The position numbers and the translations under genes are program-made. Positions 35,282 to 44,276 of a stretch of 64,000 nucleotides of DNA are shown one piece after another (within the stretch, counting starts at the first letter, position 1; every line of letters starts with the position of its first letter). The stretch is taken from the NCBI GenBank assembly GCA_050258815.1, contig JBLMZM010000176.1, positions 21,095 through 85,094 on the forward strand. Reading direction: 5' to 3'. The stretch comes from JAAXKN01 sp050258815 (GTDB taxonomy: Bacteria; Bacteroidota; Ignavibacteria; Ignavibacteriales; SURF-24). The notes beneath the pieces were generated by a model, which saw only the letters and a list, made by a program, of their open reading frames with translations, was not told where the DNA came from and searched no databases.

Positions 35282-37435
35282 TTATATAAACAGCGGTGCA
35301 AGCACCAGAGTAAGCGTACTTAGCAGTTTAATCAGCACGTGCAGTGAGGGACCGGCTGTATCCTTGAACGGGTCGCCTACTGTATCACCTACTACTGAAG
35401 CCTTGTGGGATTCGGTGTGCCTGCCACCGTAGGCTCCGGTCTCAATATACTTTTTGGCATTATCCCATGCCCCGCCCCCGTTATTAAGGAAGAGGGCGAA
35501 AAGGATACCGGTAATGGTGCCTACCATTAGATAGCCCCCGATAACCTCGGCACCCGTGACATCACCGCCAAGCTGGTATATATATTTGAAAATAAGTCCC
35601 ACGCCTACCGTCATTACCACAACCAGTACTCCCGGCACAACCATTTTCTGAAGGGCCGCTTTGGTAGCAATATCCACGCACTGGCCGTAGTCGGGTTTGG
35701 AAGTTCCGGCCATTATGCCAGGGTTATTTTTGAACTGCTCCCTGACGTTGCGTATAATTGAATAGGCTGCCTTGCCAACGGCCTTGATTGCCAGGGAGGA
35801 GAAGATATAGACCAGCATTGCACCCAGAATGGCGCCTACAAATACCTGGGGTTTATTCAGGTTGATCACCCCGGTAAAACCGGGCATGTAATTCTTAACT
35901 TCATCTATATAAGCACCAAATAACAGGAAGGCGGCCAGTGCAGCAGAGCCGACGGCGTATCCCTTGGTAAGAGCCTTTGTTGTATTGCCTACTGAATCGA
36001 GCCTGTCCGTCTTGCGCCTGACGGATTCTTCCTGCTGGCTCATTTCCACTATACCGCCAGCGTTATCTGTAATTGGGCCAAACGTATCCATGGCCAGAAT
36101 ATAGGCTGCCGTACCCAGCATACCCATTGTCGCTACTGCCGTACCGAACAGCCCGGCTCCGTTCAGGCCTGAATTCTGCCCGAGGAAATATGTGCTTACT
36201 ATACCGGCACCTATAATGAGCGCAGGGAAACCTGTAGATTCCATGCCTACTGCGAGTCCTGCAATTATATTAGTAGCCGATCCGGTCTGCGATGCCTCGG
36301 CAATGTACTTAACCGGGCGGTATTTGTACTCCGTATAGTACTGGGTAATATAAACAAAGCAAAGGGAGATCAGGACTCCAATAGCCCCGCAGAAGAAGAA
36401 ATTCAGGTAATGACTGCCCAGAAGCCACCTTGAAGCAATGTAAAAGCCGATGGTTGCCAGAGTGGCGGTTACATAAAAGCCCCTGTTAAGCGCCTTCATC
36501 GGATCTTCTTCCTCATTTGTCTTTACAATCATAATGCCCACCATTGAGGCAAGTATACCGAAGGCACGGGCAACAAGCGGGAATAGCAATACGGAAATCA
36601 TTGAAAGTCCCTGCGATTCAAACGTAGTAGTATTGGCACGATAGAGTGCTGCTGCCAGGATCATGGCTCCTATATTTTCAGCTGCAGTAGATTCAAAAAG
36701 ATCGGCTCCACGCCCGGCGCAATCACCGACATTATCTCCCACCAGGTCGGCAATCACTGCAGGATTTCTGGGATCGTCCTCCGGAATCCCGGCCTCCACT
36801 TTCCCTACCAGATCGGCGCCAACGTCAGCTGCCTTTGTATAGATGCCGCCGCCCAATTGCGCAAACAATGCGACAAAGCTCGCACCAAAGCCATAGCCTA
36901 CGATCAGCAGCGGAATTTTTCCCGGATCATTTGTTACATGCATTGATTCGACGATGAGGAACAGACCGGCTACGCCGAGCAGACTCATGGCCACGACAAA
37001 AAAACCTGCAACCGCCCCGCCGCGCAATGCAATCTGCAGCGCGCCGTTCATACTTTTTACGGCTGCTGAAGCTGTCCTTATATTAGACCTGATAGCGACC
37101 CACATCCCCATATAACCGGCTGCAACAGAGCATGCTGCTCCCAGGATGAAAGAGATTGTAGTCCACAAGGCAAGCTGTCCCTGGCTTGCCGGATCATTAG
37201 CGTTAGGGTTCCTGATGAATGCATACATGATGTAAATAAATGCGGCAAGAGCAATTGCCAGGTATATTATAGTTCTGTTCTGACGGCGCAGGAAGGCTTC
37301 GGCCCCGACCTTAATAGCGTTCGAAATCTCCTGCATCTTTGCACTTCCGGTATCCTGTTTTAATATATAACTGATCAGGTATGCGGCAAATAACAGTCCC
37401 AAAATGCTAATGGCCAAAATCAGATTGGCTTCCAT
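35282..37435 (-). CDS. hppA: Membrane-bound proton-pumping pyrophosphatase, K+-independent type
   Basis: 717 residues, about 16 helices. It couples pyrophosphate hydrolysis to ion export across the cytoplasmic membrane. The active-site signature DVGADLVGKVEAGIPEDDPR is present, followed by DLVGDNVGDCAGRGADLFES, and later GPITDNAGGIVEMS and the C-terminal VVGDTVGDPFKDTAGPSL. The K+-dependence signature reads GNTTKALTKGYAVGSA. Lysine in GNTTKA marks K+-independent enzymes, which are known proton pumps, while Na+-pumping and K+-dependent forms have GNTTAA. AGGAGA before the ATG supports the start. It has a 513-base region upstream with no gene and is presumably monocistronic. Confidence 0.95.
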   Translation of the reverse strand: MEANLILAISILGLLFAAYLISYILKQDTGSAKMQEISNAIKVGAEAFLRRQNRTIIYLAIALAAFIYIMYAFIRNPNANDPASQGQLALWTTISFILGAACSVAAGYMGMWVAIRSNIRTASAAVKSMNGALQIALRGGAVAGFFVVAMSLLGVAGLFLIVESMHVTNDPGKIPLLIVGYGFGASFVALFAQLGGGIYTKAADVGADLVGKVEAGIPEDDPRNPAVIADLVGDNVGDCAGRGADLFESTAAENIGAMILAAALYRANTTTFESQGLSMISVLLFPLVARAFGILASMVGIMIVKTNEEEDPMKALNRGFYVTATLATIGFYIASRWLLGSHYLNFFFCGAIGVLISLCFVYITQYYTEYKYRPVKYIAEASQTGSATNIIAGLAVGMESTGFPALIIGAGIVSTYFLGQNSGLNGAGLFGTAVATMGMLGTAAYILAMDTFGPITDNAGGIVEMSQQEESVRRKTDRLDSVGNTTKALTKGYAVGSAALAAFLLFGAYIDEVKNYMPGFTGVINLNKPQVFVGAILGAMLVYIFSSLAIKAVGKAAYSIIRNVREQFKNNPGIMAGTSKPDYGQCVDIATKAALQKMVVPGVLVVVMTVGVGLIFKYIYQLGGDVTGAEVIGGYLMVGTITGILFALFLNNGGGAWDNAKKYIETGAYGGRHTESHKASVVGDTVGDPFKDTAGPSLHVLIKLLSTLTLVLAPLFI

Positions 37436-37948
37436 CTACTTCTCCTGTTTTTGTTGTACAATATTCCATTTATCAGTCAAGGGATAAGTCGCTTGATGCC
37501 CGCAGATCAATATCAAAGGCAGGTTAGCATATACACAAATATGGGTTAAGCAGGATAGTAAGAATAAAAAGGATTTGTACGGGCAGTGGAAATTGAATGA
37601 CGTATGAGTTTATTTGATCATGTATCAATCCACCGCGGCAAATCCATACAGCTATTTATCCGCGCTCTAGTGCTAATAAACATCTATGCTTTTATGCCTC
37701 CGTACATCCCCATGCAGTCCTAAGCTCATAATTTCATACCGATCATTAAAATATTTAATAGAACAGATATTCCCTCCCTTTGTATGAAGATAAGATTTAT
37801 TTTGCATAAAAACATACATTTTAAGAAATTAATTTAAAAGAAATTGCTAAACGGATCCGTTATAATTGCAAATTAAGGATGAAAACACGATTTTCGTAGA
37901 ACGATTACAATTAACAGTTTCTACAAGTAATTTTCAAAAGGGGATATA
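37436..37948. other. 513-base intergenic region between hppA and amino-acid permease
   Basis: Both genes are transcribed away from here. The left part holds the hppA promoter region and the right part the permease leader. I see AT-rich sequence, a short palindrome ACGGATCCGT (37851-37860) followed at once by TATAAT, but no -35 or -33 element at proper spacing. I see no tRNA, small RNA or riboswitch structure by eye. Confidence 0.5.
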
Positions 37949-39448
37949 ATGAAGCAGTTGTTCGCTAAGAAACCTTTGGATTTGCTGTTGGAAGAAATGA
38001 AGGGTGAAAACCGGCTGCGCAGGATACTGGGTCCGGTTGCCCTTACTTCTCTGGGAGTTGGGGCAATTATTGGTACCGGAATTTTTGTGCTCACCGGTGT
38101 TGCGGCCCATGATAAAGCCGGTCCGGCAATAATTCTTTCTTTCGTAGTTTCAGGCCTGGCATGCGTATTTGCCGCTCTCTGCTATGCAGAATTTGCATCC
38201 ATGGTGCCCGTTGCGGGTTCAGCATATACCTATGCTTATGCCACTCTGGGTGAGATGTTCGCGTGGATCATAGGCTGGGATCTCATACTTGAATATGCCG
38301 TGGCATCTGCAACCGTGGCGCACGGCTGGAGCCACTATTTCCAGGATTTCATCAGTATTATAGGTCTGAAACTGCCTCACTGGGCGACGCGGGCGCCGTT
38401 TGATTTTAATCCCGGTACGGGACTCCTGGCCTCGACTAATACGGTGCTGGACCTGCCCGCAATAATAATTGCCGGAATAATTACAGTAATTCTTGTAAAA
38501 GGCATCCGCGAAAGTGCAACGTTTAATTCAACAATGGTGATAATAAAACTGGCCATTGTGCTGTTCGTAATTGTAGTTGGCGCGATGTATATTACTCCTT
38601 CAAACTGGACTAATAACTTTGCCCCCTTCGGCTATTCGGGTGTAAGCTTCTTTGGAAGAACAATATTTGGACAAACGGGTATGGGAGGTGCTCCCGTGGG
38701 TATGCTGGCTGCTGCTGCAACCATATTTTTTGCTTACATCGGCTTTGATTCCATCTCTACGCACGCCGAAGAAGCCAAGAACCCCAGGCGTGACGTACCA
38801 ATAGGAATCATTACCTCACTGCTTTTGTGTACCGTTCTTTATATTGCAGTTTCGGCAATCATCACCGGCATGGTTCCTTACGATAAAATCGACATTGACG
38901 CCCCGGTTTCCAATGCCTTTAAGCAGGCTGGCCTCCCATGGGCACAGTTTATTATTTCTTTCGGTGCCATTGCCGGCATTACCTCCGTACTGCTTGTAAT
39001 GATGTTAAGCCAGCCCAGAATCTTTCTGGCAATGGCGCGTGACGGCCTGCTGCCAAAGGAGGTCTTCGGTTCGGTCCACGAAAAATACCGCACCCCCTGG
39101 AAATCTACAATTCTGACCGGAATATTCGTTGCAATCCTGGCCGGGTTCCTTCCGCTCAGGATTCTGGCCGAGCTGGTTAACATAGGCACTCTGTTTGCTT
39201 TTGTAATTGTCTGCGCTGCCGTACTGATCATGCGCAGGACACACCCGGAAGCAGAACGGCCATTCAGGGCCCCCTGGGTACCGTTTGTACCAATCATGGG
39301 AATCCTTACCTGCCTGATGCTTATGTTCTCACTTCCTGAGGAAAACTGGCTCAGACTCTTTGTCTGGCTGGCAATTGGATTTTTGATTTACTTCGGTTAC
39401 GGACGCAAACACAGCGTAATGCACGAGATCATGAACAGGAATAAATAA
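37949..39448 (+). CDS. APC-family amino-acid permease (YfnA/CAT-like)
   Basis: 499 residues with about 12-13 membrane helices. The helix 1 signature GVGAIIGTGIFVLTGVAAHDKAGP and the helix 6 region FFAYIGFDSISTHAEEAKNP are those of the cationic-amino-acid-transporter branch. The N-terminal KKPLDLLLEEMKGENRLRRILGP is the usual cytoplasmic lead. It imports amino acids by H+ or Na+ symport; the specific one cannot be told. AAGGGG before ATG 37949 supports the start. It is a single gene with a hairpin after its stop. Confidence 0.93.
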   Translation: MKQLFAKKPLDLLLEEMKGENRLRRILGPVALTSLGVGAIIGTGIFVLTGVAAHDKAGPAIILSFVVSGLACVFAALCYAEFASMVPVAGSAYTYAYATLGEMFAWIIGWDLILEYAVASATVAHGWSHYFQDFISIIGLKLPHWATRAPFDFNPGTGLLASTNTVLDLPAIIIAGIITVILVKGIRESATFNSTMVIIKLAIVLFVIVVGAMYITPSNWTNNFAPFGYSGVSFFGRTIFGQTGMGGAPVGMLAAAATIFFAYIGFDSISTHAEEAKNPRRDVPIGIITSLLLCTVLYIAVSAIITGMVPYDKIDIDAPVSNAFKQAGLPWAQFIISFGAIAGITSVLLVMMLSQPRIFLAMARDGLLPKEVFGSVHEKYRTPWKSTILTGIFVAILAGFLPLRILAELVNIGTLFAFVIVCAAVLIMRRTHPEAERPFRAPWVPFVPIMGILTCLMLMFSLPEENWLRLFVWLAIGFLIYFGYGRKHSVMHEIMNRNK

Positions 39449-39459
39449 ATTTTCTGTAT

Positions 39460-39486
39460 GGCTGCATGGATCACCTCCATGCAGCC
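39460..39486 (+). terminator. Hairpin after the permease gene
   Basis: GGCTGCATGG (39460-39469) pairs perfectly with CCATGCAGCC (39477-39486). The trailing sequence GGTCATTTC is only mildly T-rich. Confidence 0.6.
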
Positions 39487-39623
39487 GGTCATTTCACAAT
39501 TCTGACTTTTGCCGCTCTGCCTGCCAAATTCATTATTCTTTTTTAATTTTTAATTTATAATTTTTAATTGTATAATTCTGTGGAATTCTAAAATCAGTTT
39601 ATATTTTCCGGAGGAATACCCAT

Positions 39624-40997
39624 ATGTTGCGAATTATTTCTGTTCTTTTTTCAATCCTTATTCTCCTGCCAGAGATTTCATCCGGCCAGGAATACACACG
39701 CAAATCCATAGCCGTTACCGTTTATAACCAGAACCTTGGCGTTATAAAGGATGTACGTTCAATAGATGTTAAGTCAGGCACCTCAGAGATCGAGGTCAGG
39801 GATGTTGCCCAGCTGATCGATCCCACCAGCGTACATATAAAGCTTGACGGTGAAGTGCTGGAACAAAACTACCAGTATGACCTGGTCAGCCTGGATAAGA
39901 TACTGCAGAAGTACCTGGATAAAGACGTTCAGCTGCTCGGCGAAAAAGGGGAATTCATCGAAGGCAGGCTGCTTTCTGAGGCAAACGGACAAATTGTGCT
40001 GCAGAAAAAGGAAGGCGGACTCGTAATGCTGCCCAATGCCGCAAACTACAGGATTTCCGTGGGTTCACTGCCGGAAGGACTAATAACAAAGCCTACACTC
40101 ATCTGGACCGTAAACTCCAGATCTGCAAAAAAGCAGGACGTTGAAATATCCTACCAGACTATGGGAATGAACTGGCACGCTGAATACGTGGCCGTGCTGA
40201 ACGAAAGTGATACGAAGCTGGGCCTTAATTCCTGGGTAAGTATTGACAATCAGTCGGGTACCACGTACAAAGACGCCACACTGAAACTCGTTGCCGGTAA
40301 TGTAAATCTCGTCAGCCAGCAGCCTCCCGCACCCATGAGGAAAGTACAGTTTGAAACCATGGACCTGGCTGGCCAGCAGTTTCAGGAAAAGGAATTTTTT
40401 GAATATCATATATATGACCTGCAGAGGCCTGCAACTATTAACAACAACGAGACAAAACAGATTTCTTTGTTTGAAGCCGACAACATTAATGTGACAAAAA
40501 AATATGTTTACAAGAGCGGAGGCAGTTATTACTACCGCGGAGCTGACAACAAACCCAGGGTAGCCGTAACGGTTGAATTCGAGAATAAAGAAAACAACAA
40601 CCTGGGTATGCCGATGCCGAAAGGAAAGGTACGCATGTACAAATCAGACGGCAAATCAATTGAGTTTATTGGCGAAGATATGATAGACCATACTCCGAGG
40701 GAGGAAAAGGTCAAACTGAAGATAGGTGAGGCCTTTGACGTGGTTGCTGAGGAGATACAGACCGAAAATGTTCGCGTATCAGACCGTGTGAATGAGCAGT
40801 CATTTGAAATAAAACTAAGAAACAGGAAAAAAGAAGATATCACAGTTGAAGTGGAAAAATTTCTGGGACTCAACTGGGAAGTATTAAGTTCCTCGATTGG
40901 CTATCAGAAAAAAGACGCACAGAATATTATTTTTAAGGTGCCCGTAAAACCCAATGATGAATCTGTTCTGAAATTCAAAATCAGATATACATACTAG
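39624..40997 (+). CDS. Secreted DUF4139-type protein
   Basis: 457 residues. A signal peptide (MLRIISVLFSILILLPEISSG) precedes an N-terminal barrel-like region (VTVYNQNLGVIKDVRSIDV). The DUF4139 domain includes VEISYQTMGMNWHAEYVAVL, LNSWVSIDNQSGTTYKDATL and KVRMYKSDGKSIEFIGED. The closing region is rich in beta strands (KKEDITVEVEKFLGLNWEV). The family is widespread and has no defined function; it would sit in the periplasm or on the outer membrane. GGAGG lies 9 bases before ATG 39624. The next gene starts 10 bases after its stop, so the three genes to 42281 form an operon. Confidence 0.85.
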   Translation: MLRIISVLFSILILLPEISSGQEYTRKSIAVTVYNQNLGVIKDVRSIDVKSGTSEIEVRDVAQLIDPTSVHIKLDGEVLEQNYQYDLVSLDKILQKYLDKDVQLLGEKGEFIEGRLLSEANGQIVLQKKEGGLVMLPNAANYRISVGSLPEGLITKPTLIWTVNSRSAKKQDVEISYQTMGMNWHAEYVAVLNESDTKLGLNSWVSIDNQSGTTYKDATLKLVAGNVNLVSQQPPAPMRKVQFETMDLAGQQFQEKEFFEYHIYDLQRPATINNNETKQISLFEADNINVTKKYVYKSGGSYYYRGADNKPRVAVTVEFENKENNNLGMPMPKGKVRMYKSDGKSIEFIGEDMIDHTPREEKVKLKIGEAFDVVAEEIQTENVRVSDRVNEQSFEIKLRNRKKEDITVEVEKFLGLNWEVLSSSIGYQKKDAQNIIFKVPVKPNDESVLKFKIRYTY

Positions 40998-41007
40998 GAG
41001 GTCCGAA

Positions 41008-41226
41008 GTGACAAAAAACCAGGTCCAGCTATTAACCATTGTGCTTACTTACCTTAGCGTAAAGGTTGTATTTGCATTCACGGGATTCAGCTATTCAATT
41101 TTTGTGGAAAGCTTTAGTTTCTCTAAGTTTCTTATTGACCTCGGGGTCTGGACCCTGTTTTACATATTTTATTTAAATGTACTGAATAAGCTTTTTCTTA
41201 GAAGCAGGAGCATAAAACAGCAATGA
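41008..41226 (+). CDS. Small two-helix membrane protein
   Basis: 72 residues starting with GTG at 41008, 5 bases after a full AGGAGG site. Hydrophobic stretches at about 6-26 and 38-60 suggest two membrane helices with a short FTGFSYSIFVESFSFSKF loop and a basic tail RSRSIKQQ inside the cell. Its stop overlaps the next ATG (ATGA), a sign of translational coupling. I do not recognise a family. The strong ribosome site and tight spacing to both neighbours are the reasons for calling it real. Confidence 0.7.
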   Translation: MTKNQVQLLTIVLTYLSVKVVFAFTGFSYSIFVESFSFSKFLIDLGVWTLFYIFYLNVLNKLFLRSRSIKQQ

Positions 41227-42281
41227 AATTTTCGGGTGCCTTAGTATTCCTTGCCCTTATTCTGGCTGCAGCAGGCTTTCAGGATCTGAGAGCACAGGAG
41301 GTTAAAATCCGGAAGATTCTTGACGCCAATCTTTTCGAAACTGAGTCAGGTGAGCTCATAAAACTTGCAGGCGTTGATATCCCGGGCCTGAACCACCCGA
41401 ACCCGTATCTAAGACGGGAAGCCGGGGAAGCGGTTACTTATGAAAGAAGTGTATTTCTTAATAAAAGAATCGCCTTGGTGCGGGTAAAAAAGGACAGTCT
41501 TTATAATTACGTGATAATAAAAAAAATCTACCCTCTGGGTGAAACAGATTACAACGAGCAGTTCCTGGAAAATGGAATGGGCAGGTTTACCGGAGAAGCA
41601 GACATCATACATTATGACACGTATAAAGCCGCAGAGGCAAAGGCCAGAGACAATAACCGCGGTATATGGATGATTTTGCCAGCAGATCATTCAGGCAATC
41701 TGGATAGAAAATACAGCAAGGATGAATACATGAAGGTGGATTCCATCTATACGGCTCAGTACCGGAAAAATAAGGCTAATGAGCTGCTCCACCCTGCTGC
41801 CATTATGGCATACGAGGCGTTAGCAGGTCCTGCCATGGGAATCGCGGGCGGATTTATTTCCGGATTGGCAATAGCCTCAGCAAATTCAAACCATGGTTTT
41901 GAAACAATTGGCAGTTTCATTCTGGGTGCCGGATTTGGGTACATTACCGGCACGGCTTTAGGCGTTTATTTGGTTGCTTTAAGAAATAATGAAGACGTAT
42001 CGTTCTGGGGTACACTGGGCTTTAGTTTCCTCGGTACTGCAGCAGGAATAGGATTGGCCGCAATCCCCAAAGACCACGAGCATCCGGGATATGCAGTGGC
42101 CGGACTTTTCATGCCGCTGGCAGGCTCCATGATATATACAAACCTTATAGACAATACACCCAGTTATAATCTTCCCGAGGCAGATATGCAGGATCTTTCA
42201 TTTAATAGGTCTTACAGTCATAAGGACCTCTACAACAGCAGCATGCTATACAGCGTCAGTATTTTAAGAATAAACTTCTAA
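41223..42281 (+). CDS. SNase-like domain protein with glycine-rich C-terminal region, active-site residues lost
   Basis: 352 residues. A signal peptide (about 1-24) is followed by a domain resembling staphylococcal nuclease (26-150): VKIRKILDANLFETESGELI, IKLAGVDIPG, FLENGMGRFTG, and the closing AAEAKARDNNRGIW. The residues matching catalytic Arg35, Glu43 and Arg87 appear changed (Lys47, Gly55, and no Arg in DSLYNYV), so nuclease activity is doubtful. The second half (about 190-350) has glycine-rich hydrophobic stretches like GLAIASANSNHGFETIGS and FILGAGFGYITGTALG that could insert in a membrane. Coupling to the small membrane protein suggests joint action at the envelope. Confidence 0.75.
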   Translation: MKFSGALVFLALILAAAGFQDLRAQEVKIRKILDANLFETESGELIKLAGVDIPGLNHPNPYLRREAGEAVTYERSVFLNKRIALVRVKKDSLYNYVIIKKIYPLGETDYNEQFLENGMGRFTGEADIIHYDTYKAAEAKARDNNRGIWMILPADHSGNLDRKYSKDEYMKVDSIYTAQYRKNKANELLHPAAIMAYEALAGPAMGIAGGFISGLAIASANSNHGFETIGSFILGAGFGYITGTALGVYLVALRNNEDVSFWGTLGFSFLGTAAGIGLAAIPKDHEHPGYAVAGLFMPLAGSMIYTNLIDNTPSYNLPEADMQDLSFNRSYSHKDLYNSSMLYSVSILRINF

Positions 42282-42286
42282 AAAAA

Positions 42287-42316
42287 ATGCAGGATATCAG
42301 AAATGATATCCTGCAT
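42287..42316. terminator. Bidirectional terminator
   Basis: ATGCAGGATATC (42287-42298) pairs perfectly with GATATCCTGCAT (42305-42316). On the minus strand it is followed by TTTTTTTAG, ideal for the serine hydrolase gene. Confidence 0.85.
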
Positions 42317-42348
42317 AGTTATATTCCCGCACAAGTTATTTATTACTA

Positions 42349-44121
42349 CTAGTTATTTTCCACTTTATCGGCCGGCATTACCCTGCCATTTTGTAAAAGC
42401 GTGAGGCTTTTGGCAATTCCCTTTTCATCCACACTGAACTTGATTTTTGCGGGCACCACCTTCAGGTAGAAATCCGTTTCCGAATCAGGGAATATTTCAA
42501 ACCTCTGCTGTCCTGTAGCCTGACAGAATATGTGTTCCCCTTCTGTAGTAATTGTCAGATAAAATTCGGGAGCCAGTTTGTATTTCCCCGTATACTTTGA
42601 AAGTATTTCGGGTTTAACCTTGATTTCAGTTTTTGCTTCATCTTTCTTTGGCAGGGCAACCTCAACTCCCATCTCCTTCAGCATAGTAACGCCTGCAATG
42701 TTTTCAGGGTTGAGCTCAACAGATTTTTTATAATACTTTATGGCCTCTTCCTTTTTCCCCATATTGTAGCAAAGCTCACCCATGCTGTCATATACGTTAA
42801 ATGAGGCCGGATGATCCTGGATATTCTTTTCGAATACTTTTGACGCATCTGCAAATCTCTTTTCCGCCATAAGTGCATACCCAAGAGCATTAAATTCGGC
42901 TTCTGTATTCTTGTTTGCAGGATCCTTTTTCAACTCATCATACAAGGCAAGGGCCTTATCTGTACCGTCTTTTACCATTGAGGCATAGATTTTCTCAGCC
43001 AATGTATTCTCTGGCTCCTTGTAATCTTGTTTGTTGTAGAGAATATTTACTATCCCGTCTGCTAAATCATCCAGGCCTGCCGTGGGAGCATTGGTAAGCA
43101 AAACCACAAGGTGCTTTTCAGATGGCACCCTGATTTTTGCCGCCCTGAATCCGTTTATTCCGCCTCCATGATGTACAATTGTAATTGAATCCTTGCTTCC
43201 CTTAAAGCCTTTTTTGGTGATAAACCATCCATAACCGTAGTGCTCCAGGTTAGGCGTAAAGATCATCTGTTTATATTTTTCGGATAACAGCTTATCCGCA
43301 TAAAGTGCCATCTCCCACTTGTACAGATCCCTTACCGTTGAATACATTGAGCCGGCTGCGTAGGGCTGCGACATATCCAGGTATTCGGCATTGCTGAAGC
43401 CCGAAAGCGTCTTTGTGTAGCCTGAAGCCCTGTTTTTAATTATTGGCGCCGACAAGTCATAACCTGTATTTGTCATTCCAAGGGGTTCCAGTATATTCTG
43501 TTTTAGTGCCTCCTCATAGCTCTTGCCCGTAAGCTTCTCAATAATGGCTCCAAGTATAAAGTAACCCGAATTATTGTACTTAAACTGTGTCCCCGGTGTA
43601 AATTCCAGGTCTCCGCTGCAGAACTGCTGCACGAATTCATCCGGCTTATAGGGCATTTTGTTCGTCTTGCCAAATGTCGGTAAGCTGGTATATGATGGAA
43701 TTCCGGAGGTATGTGTCAGCAGGTGATGTATGGTTACCTTATCCCCTGTTTCCTTCCTGTAATAAGGCAGATAGTCAGTTATCCTGCCATCCAGTTTTAT
43801 CTTCCCCTGCTCAACCAGCTGCATAATCAGCATTGAAGTAAACTGTTTTGTAATTGACCCTATTCTGAACTTGGTGTCCGGGGTATTGAAAATATCCCAT
43901 TCAATGTTAGCATAACCAAAACCCTTCTCATAAATCACCCTGCCGTTCTCTGCCACCAGAGCGCTGCCATTGAATTTTCCTGCCATGTTGTACTTACTAA
44001 GGATCTCATCTATTCTGGCAGCCTTATCCTGGGCCATCAGAATATTTGTAAAGACGAGGAGGAATACCATGAACACAGGAATTATCTTCACACTTATGGT
44101 TCCTGCAATTTTAGTTTTCAT
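42349..44121 (-). CDS. Secreted beta-lactamase-fold serine hydrolase with TPR and DUF3471-like domains
   Basis: 590 residues. A signal peptide (about 1-30) precedes a class C beta-lactamase/penicillin-binding-type domain (about 35-350) with SITK (Ser89, Lys92), a YNNSGYF tyrosine motif and the third motif HHGGGINGF. TPR-like repeats follow (about 380-490) and then a C-terminal beta domain of DUF3471 type (YKLAPEFYLTITTEGEHIF). Members act as peptidases, esterases or carboxypeptidases on cell-wall or peptide substrates, and this one lies in the periplasm. The KTG-like motif is replaced by HxG, as in esterase-type members. AAGGGG before the ATG supports the start. Confidence 0.9.
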   Translation of the reverse strand: MKTKIAGTISVKIIPVFMVFLLVFTNILMAQDKAARIDEILSKYNMAGKFNGSALVAENGRVIYEKGFGYANIEWDIFNTPDTKFRIGSITKQFTSMLIMQLVEQGKIKLDGRITDYLPYYRKETGDKVTIHHLLTHTSGIPSYTSLPTFGKTNKMPYKPDEFVQQFCSGDLEFTPGTQFKYNNSGYFILGAIIEKLTGKSYEEALKQNILEPLGMTNTGYDLSAPIIKNRASGYTKTLSGFSNAEYLDMSQPYAAGSMYSTVRDLYKWEMALYADKLLSEKYKQMIFTPNLEHYGYGWFITKKGFKGSKDSITIVHHGGGINGFRAAKIRVPSEKHLVVLLTNAPTAGLDDLADGIVNILYNKQDYKEPENTLAEKIYASMVKDGTDKALALYDELKKDPANKNTEAEFNALGYALMAEKRFADASKVFEKNIQDHPASFNVYDSMGELCYNMGKKEEAIKYYKKSVELNPENIAGVTMLKEMGVEVALPKKDEAKTEIKVKPEILSKYTGKYKLAPEFYLTITTEGEHIFCQATGQQRFEIFPDSETDFYLKVVPAKIKFSVDEKGIAKSLTLLQNGRVMPADKVENN

Positions 44122-44276
44122 ATGATCCCCTTTTGTTAAAAATAAACATACATTTTTAGACGCAGCATTCCTGAAATGGTTACACTTTTCTGTTCATGCA
44201 TCCATGCTTTACAATTCAGAAAAGAAAGATTAAATTGAATGCAGCTAAAAGTTTATTTTAATCGCACGGGGGGATC

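Noticed and set aside
37851..37866. TATAAT after ACGGATCCGT as a promoter of the amino-acid permease
   Set aside because: No -35 or -33 element at a proper distance could be found; kept only as a note in the intergenic entry.
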